From: JAWWPG01 sp963820035
Lineage (GTDB): Bacteria > Actinomycetota > Actinomycetes > Propionibacteriales > Nocardioidaceae
Reading direction: 5' to 3'
Length of the DNA stretch: 64,000 nt
NCBI GenBank assembly: GCA_963820035.1
Contig: CAWFYK010000004.1
Span: 186,001-250,000, forward strand
How positions within the stretch are numbered: the first letter of the stretch is position 1; every line of letters starts with the position of its first letter. A model generated the notes under the pieces. That model saw only the letters and a program-made list of their open reading frames with translations, did not search any database and had not been told where the DNA came from. Of the stretch, positions 1 to 7,913 are shown piece after piece. Both the position numbers and the translations under genes were made by a program.

Positions 1-2
1 TC

Positions 3-299
3 CTGCTGGCGGTCCTGGCGGTCGCCGGGGCGGCCTTGGGAAGCGGCATCATGGCGAGCGTCGTCCTCGCCATCGGGCTACCCCTCGTGGCCGTCGTCGT
101 ATGGGGACGCTGGTTGGCTCCGCGTTCCTCGACCCGGCTGCCCTACCCACGCCGACTCCAGGTCAAGCTGCTTCTCCTCGCGGTCGCGGCCCTCCTGCTG
201 GCCATCGCCTTCAGCACGATCGTGGCGCTGGTGTTCCTGGTCGTCTCGGTCGCGGTGATGACGTGGGGCGAGGTCGCCGACGAGCGTTCATCGGCGTAG
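3..299 (+). CDS. YrdB-like small membrane protein (DUF2568), 5' partial
   Basis: The reading frame is open from the left edge, so the true start lies outside the window. The visible 98 residues form three to four hydrophobic helices. The stretch VVVWGRWLAPRS followed by RLPYP resembles the loop between helices in YrdB/DUF2568 membrane proteins, where a W-G-x-x-x-A-P motif is typical. No function is established for the family. The gene ends just before a strong hairpin and faces ndk. The family call is by eye and moderately secure; the N-terminus cannot be judged. Confidence 0.7.
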   Translation: MLAVLAVAGAALGSGIMASVVLAIGLPLVAVVVWGRWLAPRSSTRLPYPRRLQVKLLLLAVAALLLAIAFSTIVALVFLVVSVAVMTWGEVADERSSA

Positions 300-319
300 G
301 TCCCGCTCCACTTCCCGTG

Positions 320-374
320 AATTGCGGGAAATCGCAGGTTCTCGGGCGCCAAGAACCTGCGTTCTCCCGCAATT
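320..374. terminator. Long perfect-arm hairpin between converging genes
   Basis: AATTGCGGGA (320-329) pairs with TCCCGCAATT (365-374), and CGCAGGTTCT (333-342) pairs with AGAACCTGCG (352-361). This gives 20 paired positions around a 9-nt loop, with one 3-nt internal mismatch. It lies between the end of the DUF2568 gene (+) and the end of ndk (-), so it could stop transcription from both sides. There is no U-tract, as is common in high-GC Actinobacteria. It could also be a copy of a dispersed palindromic repeat. Confidence 0.6.
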
Positions 375-420
375 GACGGTGGGCTCGCGTCCGGGCCGGG
401 CTCAGGATGTGATCGTCGGC

Positions 421-828
421 TCAGAGGTCGGGGAACCAGAGGGCGATCTCGCGTTCCGCCGACTCGAGTGAGTCCGAGCCGTGCACCAGGTTCTCCCGGT
501 TGGAAAGGCTGAAGTCGCCGCGGATCGACCCGGGCGACGCCGTCCGGCCATCTGTGGCACCGTTGAGGGTGCGTACGACGTCGACGGCCTCGTCGCCCTC
601 GAGCACCATGGCGACGAGCGGGCCGCTCGTCACGAAGTCCCGCAACGGCGGGTAGAACGCCTTCTCGACGTGCTCGGCATAGTGCCGGTCGGCCAGCTCA
701 GCGCCGATCGTGCGCTGGTCCATCGCCACGATCGTCAGGCCCTTCGACTCGAAGCGTGACAGCACGGCACCGATGAGGCCACGGCGGACCGTGTCGGGCT
801 TCAACAGGACGAGCGTGCGCTGGGTCAT
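421..828 (-). CDS. ndk: Nucleoside diphosphate kinase
   Basis: Transfers the gamma phosphate from NTPs to NDPs in the cytosol through a phosphohistidine. The 135-residue protein has the usual length. It begins MTQRTLVLLKPDTV and carries the catalytic histidine at about residue 116 in NLVHGSDS. An upstream methionine six codons earlier was rejected because the family starts at MTQRT and a -10-like TAGAGT sits 7 nt before this ATG. The order folC, DUF4233, ndk on one strand matches M. tuberculosis Rv2447c-Rv2445c. Confidence 0.97.
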   Translation of the reverse strand: MTQRTLVLLKPDTVRRGLIGAVLSRFESKGLTIVAMDQRTIGAELADRHYAEHVEKAFYPPLRDFVTSGPLVAMVLEGDEAVDVVRTLNGATDGRTASPGSIRGDFSLSNRENLVHGSDSLESAEREIALWFPDL

Positions 829-835
829 GCGGAGC

Positions 836-841
836 ACTCTA
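836..841 (-). promoter_or_regulatory. Candidate -10 for leaderless ndk transcript
   Basis: TAGAGT on the minus strand ends 7 nt before the ndk ATG, and no Shine-Dalgarno lies between. This spacing fits a transcript starting at the start codon. No clear -35 was seen. Confidence 0.4.
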
Positions 842-941
842 ACCAAGCCACTCCCGGGCCGCCGGATGGCCGTCCCACCCAGTCCCTGAAGCCCACGGAG
901 GGTCCGCCGAGAGTCGAGGCGCAGACGCTGACTCGGGTTCG

Positions 942-1286
942 TCAGAGCTGGACGCGCGCAGCCTGCTCACGCTCGATCTTGCGGCCGAGCACGTAGGCCA
1001 TGGTCCAGAGCGATCCGAAGACCAGGCCGAGCACGATCATGACGGGTACGACGACCCCGACCGCCAGCGCGGCGACCTGCAGGGCGAAGCCCGCGTAGTA
1101 GGCCCACTCCTTGCGGAGCAGCCCGGCGATCACGATGGCGGCGACGGCGAGACCCAGCCCCACCACGAGGCCGGTGGCAACGGAGACGTTCTCGACGCTG
1201 ATCAGCACGATGCTCGACAGGGCCAGCACGATGGACTCGAAGGCGAGCACGGCCGCGCACATCATGCGTCTCGGAGAGCGCATCAC
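942..1286 (-). CDS. DUF4233 membrane protein
   Basis: A 114-residue protein with four predicted membrane helices and a basic C-terminal tail (GRKIEREQ). The GTG start at 1286 overlaps the folC stop in a GTGA, so the two are probably translationally coupled. Proteins of this kind sit between folC and ndk across Actinobacteria (Rv2446c in M. tuberculosis). No biochemical role is known. The family assignment rests on size, topology and position. Confidence 0.85.
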   Translation of the reverse strand: MMRSPRRMMCAAVLAFESIVLALSSIVLISVENVSVATGLVVGLGLAVAAIVIAGLLRKEWAYYAGFALQVAALAVGVVVPVMIVLGLVFGSLWTMAYVLGRKIEREQAARVQL

Positions 1287-2644
1287 GTGCCGTCGCCGAG
1301 CAGGGTGCGTGCCTCGCCCACCGTGATCACGGACCCTGTCACGAGGACGCCACCGCTGCCGAAGCCGACGTCCCCACCGATCCCCTGCTCGGCGAGCGTG
1401 ATGGCTCGGACCAGCGCGTCGTCGAGCAGCGGCACGACCTCAACCCGGTCGGAGCCGAAGATTCCCGCCGCATGGTCGCCAAGCGTCTCCGCGGGGAGCG
1501 CCCGGGCCGTCGAGTTCTGCGTGCACACGACGGCCGCGAGCACCGGTTCGAACGCCTCGAGAAGTCCGACCACATCCTTGTCGGCCATCACCCCGAGGAC
1601 GCCGATGAGCGGGGAGAAGGAGAACTCCTGCTGCACCGCCTCAGCCGTCGCCCGCGCGCCGTGGGGGTTGTGGGCGGCGTCGAGGATCACGGTCGGGGAG
1701 CGCCTGACGATCTCGAGGCGCCCTGGCGAGGAGACGGTGGCGAGCGCTTCGCGCACCACCTCGGGATCGAGCCCGCCGTCGAGGCCCTTGCCGCCGGCGA
1801 ACGCCTCGACCGCGGCGATCGCGCAGGCGGCGTTCTGGGCCTGGTGGGCGCCATAGAGCGGCAGGAAGATCTCGTCGTACGTCGCCCCGAGGCCCGACAC
1901 GCTGATCAGCTGCCCACCGACGCCCGGCAGTCTCTGGGCCACGCCGAACTCGAGCCCCTCGCGGGCGACGGTCGCACCCACCTCGGCGACCCGCCGGAGC
2001 AGCACCTCGGCCACGTCGACGTCCTGCTGCGCGAGCACGGCGAAGCTGCCCGGCTTGATGATCCCCGCCTTCTCGACGGCGATCTCGCCCGGCGTGTCCC
2101 CCAGCAGGTGGGAGTGGTCGACCCCCACCGGGGTGATGACCGCCACGGCCGCGTCGGCCACGTTGGTGACGTCCCAGCTGCCGCCGAGCCCGACCTCGAG
2201 GATCGCGGCGTCGACCGGCGCGTCGGCGAACGCCGCGAACGCCATCGCGGTGATCGTCTCGAAGAACGACATCGGGATGTCCGACGAGGCGTCGACGAGG
2301 TCGACGTAGGGGGCCACCTCCGCATAGACCTCGACGAACCGTTCGGTCGCCAACGGAGTCCCGTCGATCGTGATGCGCTCGGTCATCGACTCGAGATGCG
2401 GGCTCGTGAAGCGGCCGGTGCGAAGTCCCAGCCCGCGAAGCAGCGCGTCGATCATCCGTGAGGTCGAGGTCTTCCCGTTGGTTCCCGTCAGATGAACGAC
2501 CGGATAGGCGCGCTGCGGCTGACCGAGAAGGTCGCAGACGGCCCGGATCCGCTCCAGGCTCGGGTCGATCTTGCTCTCCGGCCACCGGGCCAGCAGCGCC
2601 TGCTCGACCTCGGCGTACGTCGGCTCGCTCACGGTCTCGGACAT
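1283..2644 (-). CDS. folC: Bifunctional folylpolyglutamate synthase/dihydrofolate synthase
   Basis: Adds glutamate to folates and probably joins dihydropteroate with glutamate in the cytosol. The 453-residue protein has the Mur-ligase ATP loop TGTNGKTS at about residues 53-60, the GRFTSPHLE segment of FolC enzymes and the C-terminal DAAHNPHG motif. The start at MSETVSEP was preferred over one 15 codons upstream because a TAGACT hexamer lies 8 nt before it and the extra residues look non-coding. In M. tuberculosis valS directly precedes folC on the same strand; here valS reads the opposite way. Confidence 0.95.
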   Translation of the reverse strand: MSETVSEPTYAEVEQALLARWPESKIDPSLERIRAVCDLLGQPQRAYPVVHLTGTNGKTSTSRMIDALLRGLGLRTGRFTSPHLESMTERITIDGTPLATERFVEVYAEVAPYVDLVDASSDIPMSFFETITAMAFAAFADAPVDAAILEVGLGGSWDVTNVADAAVAVITPVGVDHSHLLGDTPGEIAVEKAGIIKPGSFAVLAQQDVDVAEVLLRRVAEVGATVAREGLEFGVAQRLPGVGGQLISVSGLGATYDEIFLPLYGAHQAQNAACAIAAVEAFAGGKGLDGGLDPEVVREALATVSSPGRLEIVRRSPTVILDAAHNPHGARATAEAVQQEFSFSPLIGVLGVMADKDVVGLLEAFEPVLAAVVCTQNSTARALPAETLGDHAAGIFGSDRVEVVPLLDDALVRAITLAEQGIGGDVGFGSGGVLVTGSVITVGEARTLLGDGT

Positions 2645-2652
2645 CGCCTCGG

Positions 2653-2658
2653 AGTCTA
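2653..2658 (-). promoter_or_regulatory. Candidate -10 for leaderless folC transcript
   Basis: TAGACT on the minus strand, 8 nt before the chosen folC ATG, with no ribosome binding site in between. It suggests that folC has its own promoter now that valS no longer reads into it. Confidence 0.35.
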
Positions 2659-2693
2659 GTGGCCATCCTCGGACCGCCCTCCAGCCCACTGGC

Positions 2694-2824
2694 GAGCCGT
2701 CACGTTCTTCCCGCCGAACCGTCAGGTTCTTCCCGCCGAGCCGTCATGTTCTTCCCTCCGAACCGTCAGTTCTTACCTCCGAACCGTCATGTTCTTACCT
2801 CCGAACCGTCAGGTTCTTCCCGCC
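2694..2824 (+). repeat. 22-nt tandem repeat array A (6 units)
   Basis: Six head-to-tail units of about 22 nt (one is 21). Each is close to GARCCGTCAxGTTCTT followed by MCCKCC on the plus strand. The array lies between the divergent folC and hydrolase genes, about 50 nt upstream of folC. There are no spacers, so this is not a CRISPR. Open frames through it give low-complexity peptides and are not genes. The same unit recurs at 7,400, 7,751 and 19,221. The rest of 2,825-3,002 shows nothing recognisable. Confidence 0.9.
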
Positions 2825-3002
2825 GTACGGCGCACTGGCAACTCGCCGTCCGAGCATTGCTCAGTCGACATGGCTCGGCCACGTCCGGTCAGCGGTGGCG
2901 ATGGACCCCCTCGGTTGGGTCGTTGGGCTCTGGTGGCGTCCGACGGTCGGGCGAATCGTGGGGGTCAGCAGCGAGCGATGCCGGCTCGAGAGGTGATGCG
3001 TC

Positions 3003-4298
3003 GTGGCCCTCACAGACGAGACAGCGTTGGGTCCGGTTCGGCAGACCAGCATGTCCCCCCGGGCACGTGACCGCTGGAGATGGGTGCTCCCCGCTGCCGC
3101 GGTCGTGGCCGGACTCGGGCTCACGTATCTCGTCGGCCATGATGGAAGCCCCCTATGGCGGCTCGTGCGCCTGGCCGTCACAGGCGCGCTGACGGCGCTC
3201 CTCGCAGTCAGGCTGGGCCGCGCTAGGCGCCCGGAACGCTCTGCACTGGCCTTCGCGGCGGGACTGGTCGCGCTACCCGTCGGGATCGGCGTCGCGCTGC
3301 CCTTCGCCGCCTCGTCAGGGTTCGATGCGATGTCAACCGCAGGTGTCCTCACCCTGGCCGGCGGACTCGTGCTGGCCCTCGCGGGGTGGCTGGGGTTGGT
3401 CCGGAGTACGCCGGGCTGGTGGCGGCTCGTCGTCGCGCCAGTGCTCGCTCTCGCTCTCGTGACGTCCTGCTGGACGCTCGGCGTCGCCGTGGCGGCGACC
3501 AACGTCCCTCCGACGGAGCTCGGTGCCGCCACGCCCGCGGACCGCGGTCTGTCGTATCGAGACGTCACCTTCACCACCGCTGATGGCGTACGACTTTCCG
3601 GCTGGTATGTCCCCTCCTCCAACGGCGCCGCCGTCGTGGTGCTGCACGGCGCCGGCTCGACCCGGTCCGCCGTACTCGACCAGGCAGCGGTCCTCGCGCG
3701 TCACGGCTACGGCGTGCTGCTGTTCGACGCGCGCGGCCATGGCCTCAGCGAGGGGCGGGCGATGGACTTCGGCTGGTATGGCGACGCTGACGTGGGCGCG
3801 GCCGTGTCGTTCCTCGACTCTCAGCCCGACGTCGACCCCTCCCGGATCGCCGCCCTCGGGCTCTCCATGGGTGGCGAGGAGGCCATCGGCGCTGCCGCCG
3901 TCGATCCGCGCATCCGGGCGGTGGTGGCCGAGGGCGCCACGACCCGCGTCGCCGCGGACCGGGCGTGGCTGTCCGACGCCTACGGATGGCGCGGCACCCT
4001 CCAGGAGGGCGTCGAGTGGCTGCAGTACTCGATCACCGATCTGCTCACCGCGGCTCACTCGCCGAGCTCCCTGCGGTCTGCGGTGCGTGCGGCAGCGCCC
4101 AGGCCCGTGCTGCTGATCGCCGGGGGCTCGGTTCCGGACGAGCCATGGGCCGACCGCTTCATCCGTTCCGCCTCTCCTGCCTCCGTCGAGCTGTGGGTCG
4201 TCTCTGACGCCGGACACACGGGCGGACTGCACGCACATCCGGTGGCGTGGGAGCACCGGGTCGTCGGGTTCCTCGACAGGACCTTCAGGGGCACGTAG
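3003..4298 (+). CDS. Membrane-anchored alpha/beta hydrolase
   Basis: A 431-residue protein. Residues 25-165 hold about five hydrophobic helices. From about 185 on there is a serine hydrolase domain with HGAGS near 215 (oxyanion region), FDARGHG near 241, nucleophile elbow GLSMGG with Ser288, and a late catalytic histidine near 405 in DAGHTGG. It resembles membrane-tethered peptidases or esterases of the BAAT/DLH type; the substrate is unknown. GTG at 3003 has a GAGAGG 9 nt upstream; an ATG at 3051 is the alternative. Confidence 0.8.
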   Translation: MALTDETALGPVRQTSMSPRARDRWRWVLPAAAVVAGLGLTYLVGHDGSPLWRLVRLAVTGALTALLAVRLGRARRPERSALAFAAGLVALPVGIGVALPFAASSGFDAMSTAGVLTLAGGLVLALAGWLGLVRSTPGWWRLVVAPVLALALVTSCWTLGVAVAATNVPPTELGAATPADRGLSYRDVTFTTADGVRLSGWYVPSSNGAAVVVLHGAGSTRSAVLDQAAVLARHGYGVLLFDARGHGLSEGRAMDFGWYGDADVGAAVSFLDSQPDVDPSRIAALGLSMGGEEAIGAAAVDPRIRAVVAEGATTRVAADRAWLSDAYGWRGTLQEGVEWLQYSITDLLTAAHSPSSLRSAVRAAAPRPVLLIAGGSVPDEPWADRFIRSASPASVELWVVSDAGHTGGLHAHPVAWEHRVVGFLDRTFRGT

Positions 4299-4386
4299 GC
4301 GAGTCGTCGCCGACCAGCGAATGCGCCGGCATACGACACACGACACACGACACACCGACGCAGCACACGACGCGGCAATTCCGGAC

Positions 4387-4719
4387 CTACTTGGGCGGGA
4401 GCGAGCGCGCATAGGCGAGGCCACGGTCGACCCACGCCTCTAGCGCGCCGTCATCCTCCACGACCGCCGCGTCGACCCGAAGCCAGCCGTCCATCTCCCG
4501 GCCGCGCATCTCGAAGCGCCCGACGTGCGGCGGCGATACCAACGACTCGGAATCGGCGGGGTTGATCCGGAGGAGCAGCCCACCGCGACCGCTCGCCGAG
4601 ACGGCCAGGTTGCCGTTGACGAGAAACCCGAGGCCACCGAACATGTGCTTCTCGGTCAGCCCGGTCTCGTCCTGGACCGCCTCGCGAATCCGGTTGGCGA
4701 GATCCTCGTCGTACGCCAT
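4387..4719 (-). CDS. TfoX/Sxy N-terminal domain protein
   Basis: A 110-residue protein that matches the N-terminal TfoX domain: KHMFGGLGFLVNGNLAVS, then LLLRI and a C-terminal region with a conserved tryptophan. In gamma-proteobacteria TfoX regulates competence, but stand-alone actinobacterial homologues have no defined role. The start at MAYDED removes 62 upstream codons that have no family likeness. It diverges from valS, with about 85 nt between starts. Confidence 0.85.
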   Translation of the reverse strand: MAYDEDLANRIREAVQDETGLTEKHMFGGLGFLVNGNLAVSASGRGGLLLRINPADSESLVSPPHVGRFEMRGREMDGWLRVDAAVVEDDGALEAWVDRGLAYARSLPPK

Positions 4720-4726
4720 GGCAGAA

Positions 4727-4732
4727 AGTATG
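4727..4732 (-). promoter_or_regulatory. Candidate -10 for leaderless tfoX-like transcript
   Basis: CATACT on the minus strand, 7 nt before the ATG at 4719. It lies in the short divergent region shared with valS. Confidence 0.3.
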
Positions 4733-4790
4733 ACGCGAGCTCGCCGCAGGGGCGACCGCCACTGGCGCGCGGCCTTCGAACCGGCCGCCG

Positions 4791-4796
4791 TAGGAT
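4791..4796 (+). promoter_or_regulatory. Candidate -10 for valS
   Basis: TAGGAT lies 8 nt before the valS ATG at 4805, compatible with a leaderless transcript. No clear -35 was found at the usual distance. Confidence 0.35.
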
Positions 4797-4804
4797 TTCG
4801 AGGC

Positions 4805-7408
4805 ATGACCGACGACTTCCTGCCCAACGCTCCTGGTACGACGACCGCCGCCCCGCGCCCGGTCGTCGTACCCGAGCGGCCCGGGCTGGAAGGTCTGGAG
4901 GACAAATGGGACCCGATCTGGCAGGAACAGGGGACCTACCGCTTCGACCGCACCAAGACCCGCGACCAGGTCTACTCGATCGACACGCCGCCGCCGACCG
5001 TGTCCGGCACGCTCCACTTCGGCAGCGTTTGCTCCTACACCCAGTGCGACCTCGTTGCGCGCTACCAGCGGATGCGCGGCCGCGAGGTCTTCTACCCGAT
5101 CGGGTGGGACGATAACGGGCTGCCGACGGAGCGCCGCGTGCAGAACTACTACGGGGTGCGGTGCGACCCGTCGCTCCCCTACGACCCCGACTTCAACGCG
5201 CCCGAGAAGCCCGACCCGAAGCGCCAGGTGCCAGTCGCGCGCGGCAACTTTGTCGAGCTGTGCCAGCAGCTGACCGAGGAGGACGAGGTCGCGTTCGCGG
5301 CGCTCTTCCACCAGCTCGGGCTGTCCGTCGACTGGGACTACCTCTATCGGACGATCTCCGCCGAGGCTCGGGCCACCTCTCAGGTGGGCTTCCTGCGCAA
5401 CCTGGCCCGCGGCGAGGCCTACCGCGCCGAGGCTCCGACGCTGTGGGACGTCACGTTCCAGACCGCTGTCGCGCAGGCCGAGCTGGAGGCCCGCGAGTAC
5501 GACGGGGCGTTCCACCGGGTGGCCTTCCACGGTGCCACCGGGCCGGTGTGGATCGAGACGACGCGCCCGGAGCTGGTCCCCGCCTGCGTCGCGCTGATCG
5601 CCCACCCCGACGACGAGCGCTACCAGCCGATGTTCGGTACGACGGTCACGTCGCCGGTCTTCGACGTCGAGCTCCCGGTGCTGGCCCACCCGGCCGCCGA
5701 GCCCGACAAGGGGGCCGGCATCGCGATGTGCTGCACGTTCGGCGACCTGACCGATGTGCAGTGGTGGCGCGAGCTCCAGCTGCCGGTCCGCACGATCATC
5801 GGCAAGGACGGCCGGCTGCACGCCGAGACGCCGGCCTGGTTGACGTCTGAGCGTGCCCGGTCGTCATACGAGCTGCTGGCGCGGAAGACAACCTTCAGCG
5901 CGCGTCAGGCGGTGGTCGACCTGCTGCGCGAGAGCGGCGACCTCGGCGGCGAGCCGGTGCCGACCCGGCGGATGACGAACTTCTACGAGAAGGGCGACAA
6001 GCCTCTGGAGATCGTGGCGACCCGACAGTGGTATATCACCAACGGCGGCCGCGACGCCGGCCTGCGTGCGGTGATGCTCGCCCACGGCGACGAGATCGGC
6101 TGGACGCCGGCATACATGAAGCAGCGCTACTCCAACTGGGTCGAGGGTCTCAACGGTGACTGGCTGATCTCCCGACAGCGCTACTTCGGTGTGCCGTTCC
6201 CGGTCTGGTACCGGGTCGATGACGATGGCGAGACGCTCTACGACGACCTGCTCGTCGCGAGTGAGGACCGGCTGCCCCTCGACCCCTCGTCGGAGGCGCC
6301 CGAAGGCTACGACGAGTCACAACGCGGGCAACCCGGTGGCTTCATCGGCGACACCGACGTCATGGACACCTGGGCGACGTCGTCGCTCACTCCCCAGGTG
6401 GGCGGTCGTTGGCTCACCGACCCGGACCTGTGGAGCCGGGTGTTCCCGATGGACCTGTGCACGCAGGCTCACGACATCATCCGGACCTGGCTGTTCTCCC
6501 GCGTCGTCCGCTCGCACTTCGAGCACGGCGAGACGCCGTGGAAGCACGCGATGATCCTGGGCTTCGTCCTCGACCCCGACCGCAAGAAGATGTCGAAGTC
6601 GAAGGGAAACGTCACCACCCCGACCGAGCTGCTGACCCGCTATGGGTCCGACGCCATCCGCTGGCGGGCTGGGTCGTTACGTCCCGGTCAGGACTCCGCG
6701 TTCGACGAGGCGCCGCTGAAGGTCGGGCGCCGGCTGGCGATGAAGGTCCTCAACGCCTCCAAGTTCGTGCTCGGGCTGGGGGCGACCGACGGCGACACGA
6801 TGCTGCTCAGCAACCCGCTCGACCTGGCGATGATCCGCCGGCTACGCCAAGTGGTCGAGGCGGCCACGGAGGCGTTCGACGCCTACGACTACACGACGGC
6901 GCTCGAGGTCAGCGAGCGGTTCTTCTGGTCGTTCTGCGACGACTATCTCGAGCTCGTGAAGGAGCGCGCCTACGGCACCCGCGGCGAGGAGGGAGCCGAG
7001 TCCGCCAAGGCGGCACTTTCGGCGGCGCTGTCGGTGCAGCTGAGGCTGCTGGCGCCGTTCCTGCCGTTCGTCACGGAGGAGGTCTGGTCGTGGTGGCAGG
7101 ACGGCTCGATCCACCGGACATCGTGGCCCGAGCCCGACGTGGACCTGCCGAGCGTGCCGCACGACCCGCGGGTGCTGAAGGCGACCTCTGAGGCGCTCGC
7201 CGGGGTCCGCGGCGCGAAGTCGGTGGCCAAGGTCTCGATGCGCACCGAGGTCTCCCGGGCCGTCATCTCCGGCCCGGCCGAGCGCCTCGACCTCGTACGA
7301 CGGGCCCTCGACGACCTGAGGGCGGCTGGCCGCATCACCGGTGAGGTCGAGTTCGCCCCGTCCGACGCCGACGACATCACCGTCGACGTCACCCTCGTCG
7401 AGCCCTGA
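4805..7408 (+). CDS. valS: Valine--tRNA ligase (actinobacterial alternative type)
   Basis: Charges tRNA-Val in the cytosol. The 867-residue class I synthetase has the HIGH-type motif LHFG at about residue 71 after PPPTVSG, the editing domain in the middle and KMSKS at about 595-599. Segments such as GWDDNGLPTERRVQNYYGVR are typical of the alternative ValS found in Actinobacteria. The frame is open 243 nt further upstream, but homology begins at MTDDFLPN. It is transcribed away from folC. The stop codon lies inside the first, degenerate unit of repeat array B. Confidence 0.96.
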   Translation: MTDDFLPNAPGTTTAAPRPVVVPERPGLEGLEDKWDPIWQEQGTYRFDRTKTRDQVYSIDTPPPTVSGTLHFGSVCSYTQCDLVARYQRMRGREVFYPIGWDDNGLPTERRVQNYYGVRCDPSLPYDPDFNAPEKPDPKRQVPVARGNFVELCQQLTEEDEVAFAALFHQLGLSVDWDYLYRTISAEARATSQVGFLRNLARGEAYRAEAPTLWDVTFQTAVAQAELEAREYDGAFHRVAFHGATGPVWIETTRPELVPACVALIAHPDDERYQPMFGTTVTSPVFDVELPVLAHPAAEPDKGAGIAMCCTFGDLTDVQWWRELQLPVRTIIGKDGRLHAETPAWLTSERARSSYELLARKTTFSARQAVVDLLRESGDLGGEPVPTRRMTNFYEKGDKPLEIVATRQWYITNGGRDAGLRAVMLAHGDEIGWTPAYMKQRYSNWVEGLNGDWLISRQRYFGVPFPVWYRVDDDGETLYDDLLVASEDRLPLDPSSEAPEGYDESQRGQPGGFIGDTDVMDTWATSSLTPQVGGRWLTDPDLWSRVFPMDLCTQAHDIIRTWLFSRVVRSHFEHGETPWKHAMILGFVLDPDRKKMSKSKGNVTTPTELLTRYGSDAIRWRAGSLRPGQDSAFDEAPLKVGRRLAMKVLNASKFVLGLGATDGDTMLLSNPLDLAMIRRLRQVVEAATEAFDAYDYTTALEVSERFFWSFCDDYLELVKERAYGTRGEEGAESAKAALSAALSVQLRLLAPFLPFVTEEVWSWWQDGSIHRTSWPEPDVDLPSVPHDPRVLKATSEALAGVRGAKSVAKVSMRTEVSRAVISGPAERLDLVRRALDDLRAAGRITGEVEFAPSDADDITVDVTLVEP

Positions 7409-7536
7409 CGTTCCTTCCCGCCGAGCCGTCATGTTCTTACCGCCGGTCGAGCCGTCATGTTCTTACGCTCGAGCCGTCATGTTCTTACGCTCGAGCCGTC
7501 ATGTTCTTACGCTCGAGCCGTCACGTTATTCCCGCG
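7400..7536 (+). repeat. 22-nt tandem repeat array B (about 6 units)
   Basis: Units of the form GAGCCGTCATGTTCTTACGC, 22 to 26 nt long, in the same plus-strand orientation as array A. The first, degenerate unit starts inside the last codons of valS and contains its TGA (7406-7408). Three consecutive units are identical, suggesting recent duplication. The stretch 7,537-7,750 between arrays B and C holds no recognisable gene. Confidence 0.9.
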
Positions 7537-7750
7537 GCTCGGTGAGAGGTCCCTGGGGCAGCCGGCCTTCGGGTTGGCCATCAGCGGCATGCTCGCGATA
7601 GCGATCACGAAGCATTCACGAGCGTTGACGAGGCTTTGAACTCATCGCGAACGAGCGCTTTGTCGCCCGAACTCGCGGACGTCATACTTCGGCGCACACG
7701 TCCGCCTATTCACGGAAGTGGTACGGCGGCCGGCCCTCGGGACGTAATAC

Positions 7751-7860
7751 GGAAGAACCTGACGGCTCGACCGGAAGAACCTGACGGCTCGACCGGAAGA
7801 ACATGACGGCTCGACCGGAAGAACCTGACGGCTCGACCGGAAGAACCTGACGGCTCGGCG
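7751..7860 (-). repeat. 22-nt tandem repeat array C (5 units, inverted)
   Basis: Exactly five 22-nt units reading GGAAGAACCTGACGGCTCG plus ACC on the plus strand, the reverse complement of the units in arrays A and B. One unit has CATG instead of CCTG, and the last ends in GCG. It lies about 50 nt upstream of the next plus-strand gene. B and C face each other across about 210 nt. Confidence 0.92.
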
Positions 7861-7913
7861 ACGAAGGCCATGCAACACGGAGAAGTGTGGGTGCTGCCGT
7901 CTAGCGTGACCGG

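Noticed and set aside
2571..2996. Open frames through array A, such as a 141-codon frame
   Set aside because: The peptides are only translations of the repeat (repeated Ser/Arg/Phe-rich units), change completely between frames and match nothing.
2694..7860. CRISPR array
   Set aside because: The 22-nt units are contiguous, with no unique spacers and no cas genes; they are simple tandem repeats.
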